From assembly GCA_025965755.1 (NCBI GenBank), contig JAOPWI010000082.1, positions 1 to 11,224 of the forward strand: a DNA stretch of 11,224 nt. The letters run 5' to 3'. A model generated the notes under the pieces. It was not told the DNA's origin. It was given only the letters and a program-made list of their open reading frames with translations, and searched no databases. Position numbers and translations under genes: made by a program. How positions within the stretch are numbered: position 1 is the stretch's first letter; each line of letters starts with the position of its first letter. Positions 10,584 to 11,224 of this stretch are shown one piece after another. Origin of the DNA: Frankiales bacterium (lineage in GTDB: Bacteria > Actinomycetota > Actinomycetes > Mycobacteriales > SCTD01).

Positions 10584-10610
10584 GGCTCGTCCCCAGCCTG
10601 TGCATCGTGA

Positions 10611-11224
10611 TCACACCCGCGACCGGGTCTTGATCCGGTTGGTCAGCTCGGCGACCTGGTTGTAGGTCGCGCGCCGCTCGGCCATCTGGCCCCGGATCTT
10701 GCGGTCGGCGTGGATCACTGTGGTGTGGTCGCGACCGCCGAACATCTGCCCGATCTTGGGCAGCGACAGGTCGGTGAGCTCCCGGCAGAGGTACATGGCG
10801 ATCTGCCGGCCGTTGACGAGCACCCGCGACCGGGAGGACCCGCACAGGTCCTCCATGGTCAGCCCGAAGTACTCCGCCGTCGCGGCCATGATGGTGGCGC
10901 CGGTGATCTCCGGGCCGCCCTCGGCCGGAATGAGGTCCTTGAGCACGATCTCGGCCAGCGCCAGGTCGACGGGCTGCCGGTTGAGCGACGCGAACGCCGT
11001 CACCCGGATCAACGCGCCCTCCAGCTCCCGGATGTTGCTGATGATCTTGGAGGCGATGAACTCGAGCACGTCCGGGGGCGCCGCCAGCCGGTCCTGCGCG
11101 GCCTTCTTGCGCAGGATGGCGATGCGGGTCTCGAGGTCGGGCGGCTGCACGTCGGTGATCAGGCCCCACTCGAACCGCGTCCGCAGCCGGTCCTCCAGCG
11201 TGGACAGCTGCTTGGGCGGCCGGT
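10611..11224 (-). CDS. dnaA: Chromosomal replication initiator DnaA (C-terminal 203 residues, partial)
   Basis: DnaA is the AAA+ ATPase that binds DnaA boxes and melts the origin. The start and most of the ATPase domain lie beyond the right edge. The visible part begins RPPKQLSTLEDRLRTRFEWG, containing the box VII arginine-finger region (RTRFEWGL). It continues through the sensor 2 helix NIRELEGAL (63-71 of this fragment), then the domain IV helix-turn-helix with RQIAMYLCRELTDLSLPKIG and the DnaA signature GGRDHTTVIHA (162-172), which reads the DnaA box. It ends normally at KTRSRV with a TGA stop. The frame is open to the edge with no internal stop, so the gene is cut by the window and not broken. 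Confidence 0.99.
   Translation of the reverse strand, partial: RPPKQLSTLEDRLRTRFEWGLITDVQPPDLETRIAILRKKAAQDRLAAPPDVLEFIASKIISNIRELEGALIRVTAFASLNRQPVDLALAEIVLKDLIPAEGGPEITGATIMAATAEYFGLTMEDLCGSSRSRVLVNGRQIAMYLCRELTDLSLPKIGQMFGGRDHTTVIHADRKIRGQMAERRATYNQVAELTNRIKTRSRV

Larger units (their letters stand above)
10246..10610. other. dnaA-dnaN intergenic region, candidate chromosomal origin (oriC)
   Basis: These 365 bases hold no gene. The location between dnaA and dnaN is where origins lie in Streptomyces and Mycobacterium. Boxes close to the actinobacterial DnaA consensus TTGTCCACA are scattered on both strands: an exact copy at 10575-10583 (plus), and weaker ones at 10343-10351 (CAGTCCACA, plus), 10429-10437 (CGGTCCACA, minus), 10484-10492 (GCGTCCACA, minus), 10516-10524 (CTGTCCACG, minus) and 10543-10551 (TCGTCCACG, plus). 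A looser CGATGCACA lies at 10599-10607 (minus). The least GC-rich stretch is about 10365-10405, towards dnaN, and might be the unwinding site, but it is not clearly AT-rich. No dnaN promoter is convincing by eye. Confidence 0.75.

Overview
The window is the replication-origin core of a high-GC actinobacterial chromosome, read on the minus strand. Transcription order is dnaA (3' part only), an origin-like intergenic region, dnaN, gnd, recF, a DUF721/DciA-like gene, gyrB, gyrA, and the first codons of a further gene. This order, the very high GC, the many GTG starts and the coupled or overlapping genes fit an actinobacterium. A Geodermatophilus/Frankia-type lineage is plausible but is inferred only from general protein resemblance.

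Layout from the right edge (upstream) to the left edge (downstream): the last 203 residues of DnaA (10611-11224); a 365-base non-coding oriC candidate with scattered DnaA boxes (10246-10610); dnaN (9094-10245); gnd, a short 6-phosphogluconate dehydrogenase (8042-9040); recF, whose GTG follows the gnd stop with no gap; a DUF721 gene that overlaps recF by 11 bases; a 230-base leader with a candidate gyrB promoter and two short palindromes; gyrB (4121-6151); a 77-base gap with two ParB-binding (parS-like) sites; gyrA with an in-frame intein (99-4043); and the GTG start of a probable DUF3566-type membrane protein, cut by the window edge.

The genes work together. DnaA fires the origin, the DnaN clamp tethers the polymerase, RecF repairs gaps, the DUF721 protein probably helps load or interact with the replicative helicase, and GyrB/GyrA form DNA gyrase. 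The parS sites mark the origin region for ParB-driven segregation. gnd is the one metabolic gene in the set.

I do not see an undescribed defence or mobile system. The most notable features are the 420-residue intein placed directly after the gyrase catalytic tyrosine, whose LAGLIDADG motifs have lost both catalytic acidic residues, and the tandem parS pair between gyrB and gyrA, one of which sits in a perfect 30-base palindrome. No tRNA, rRNA, CRISPR array or insertion sequence was seen. The large plus-strand open frames are high-GC shadows of the minus-strand genes.
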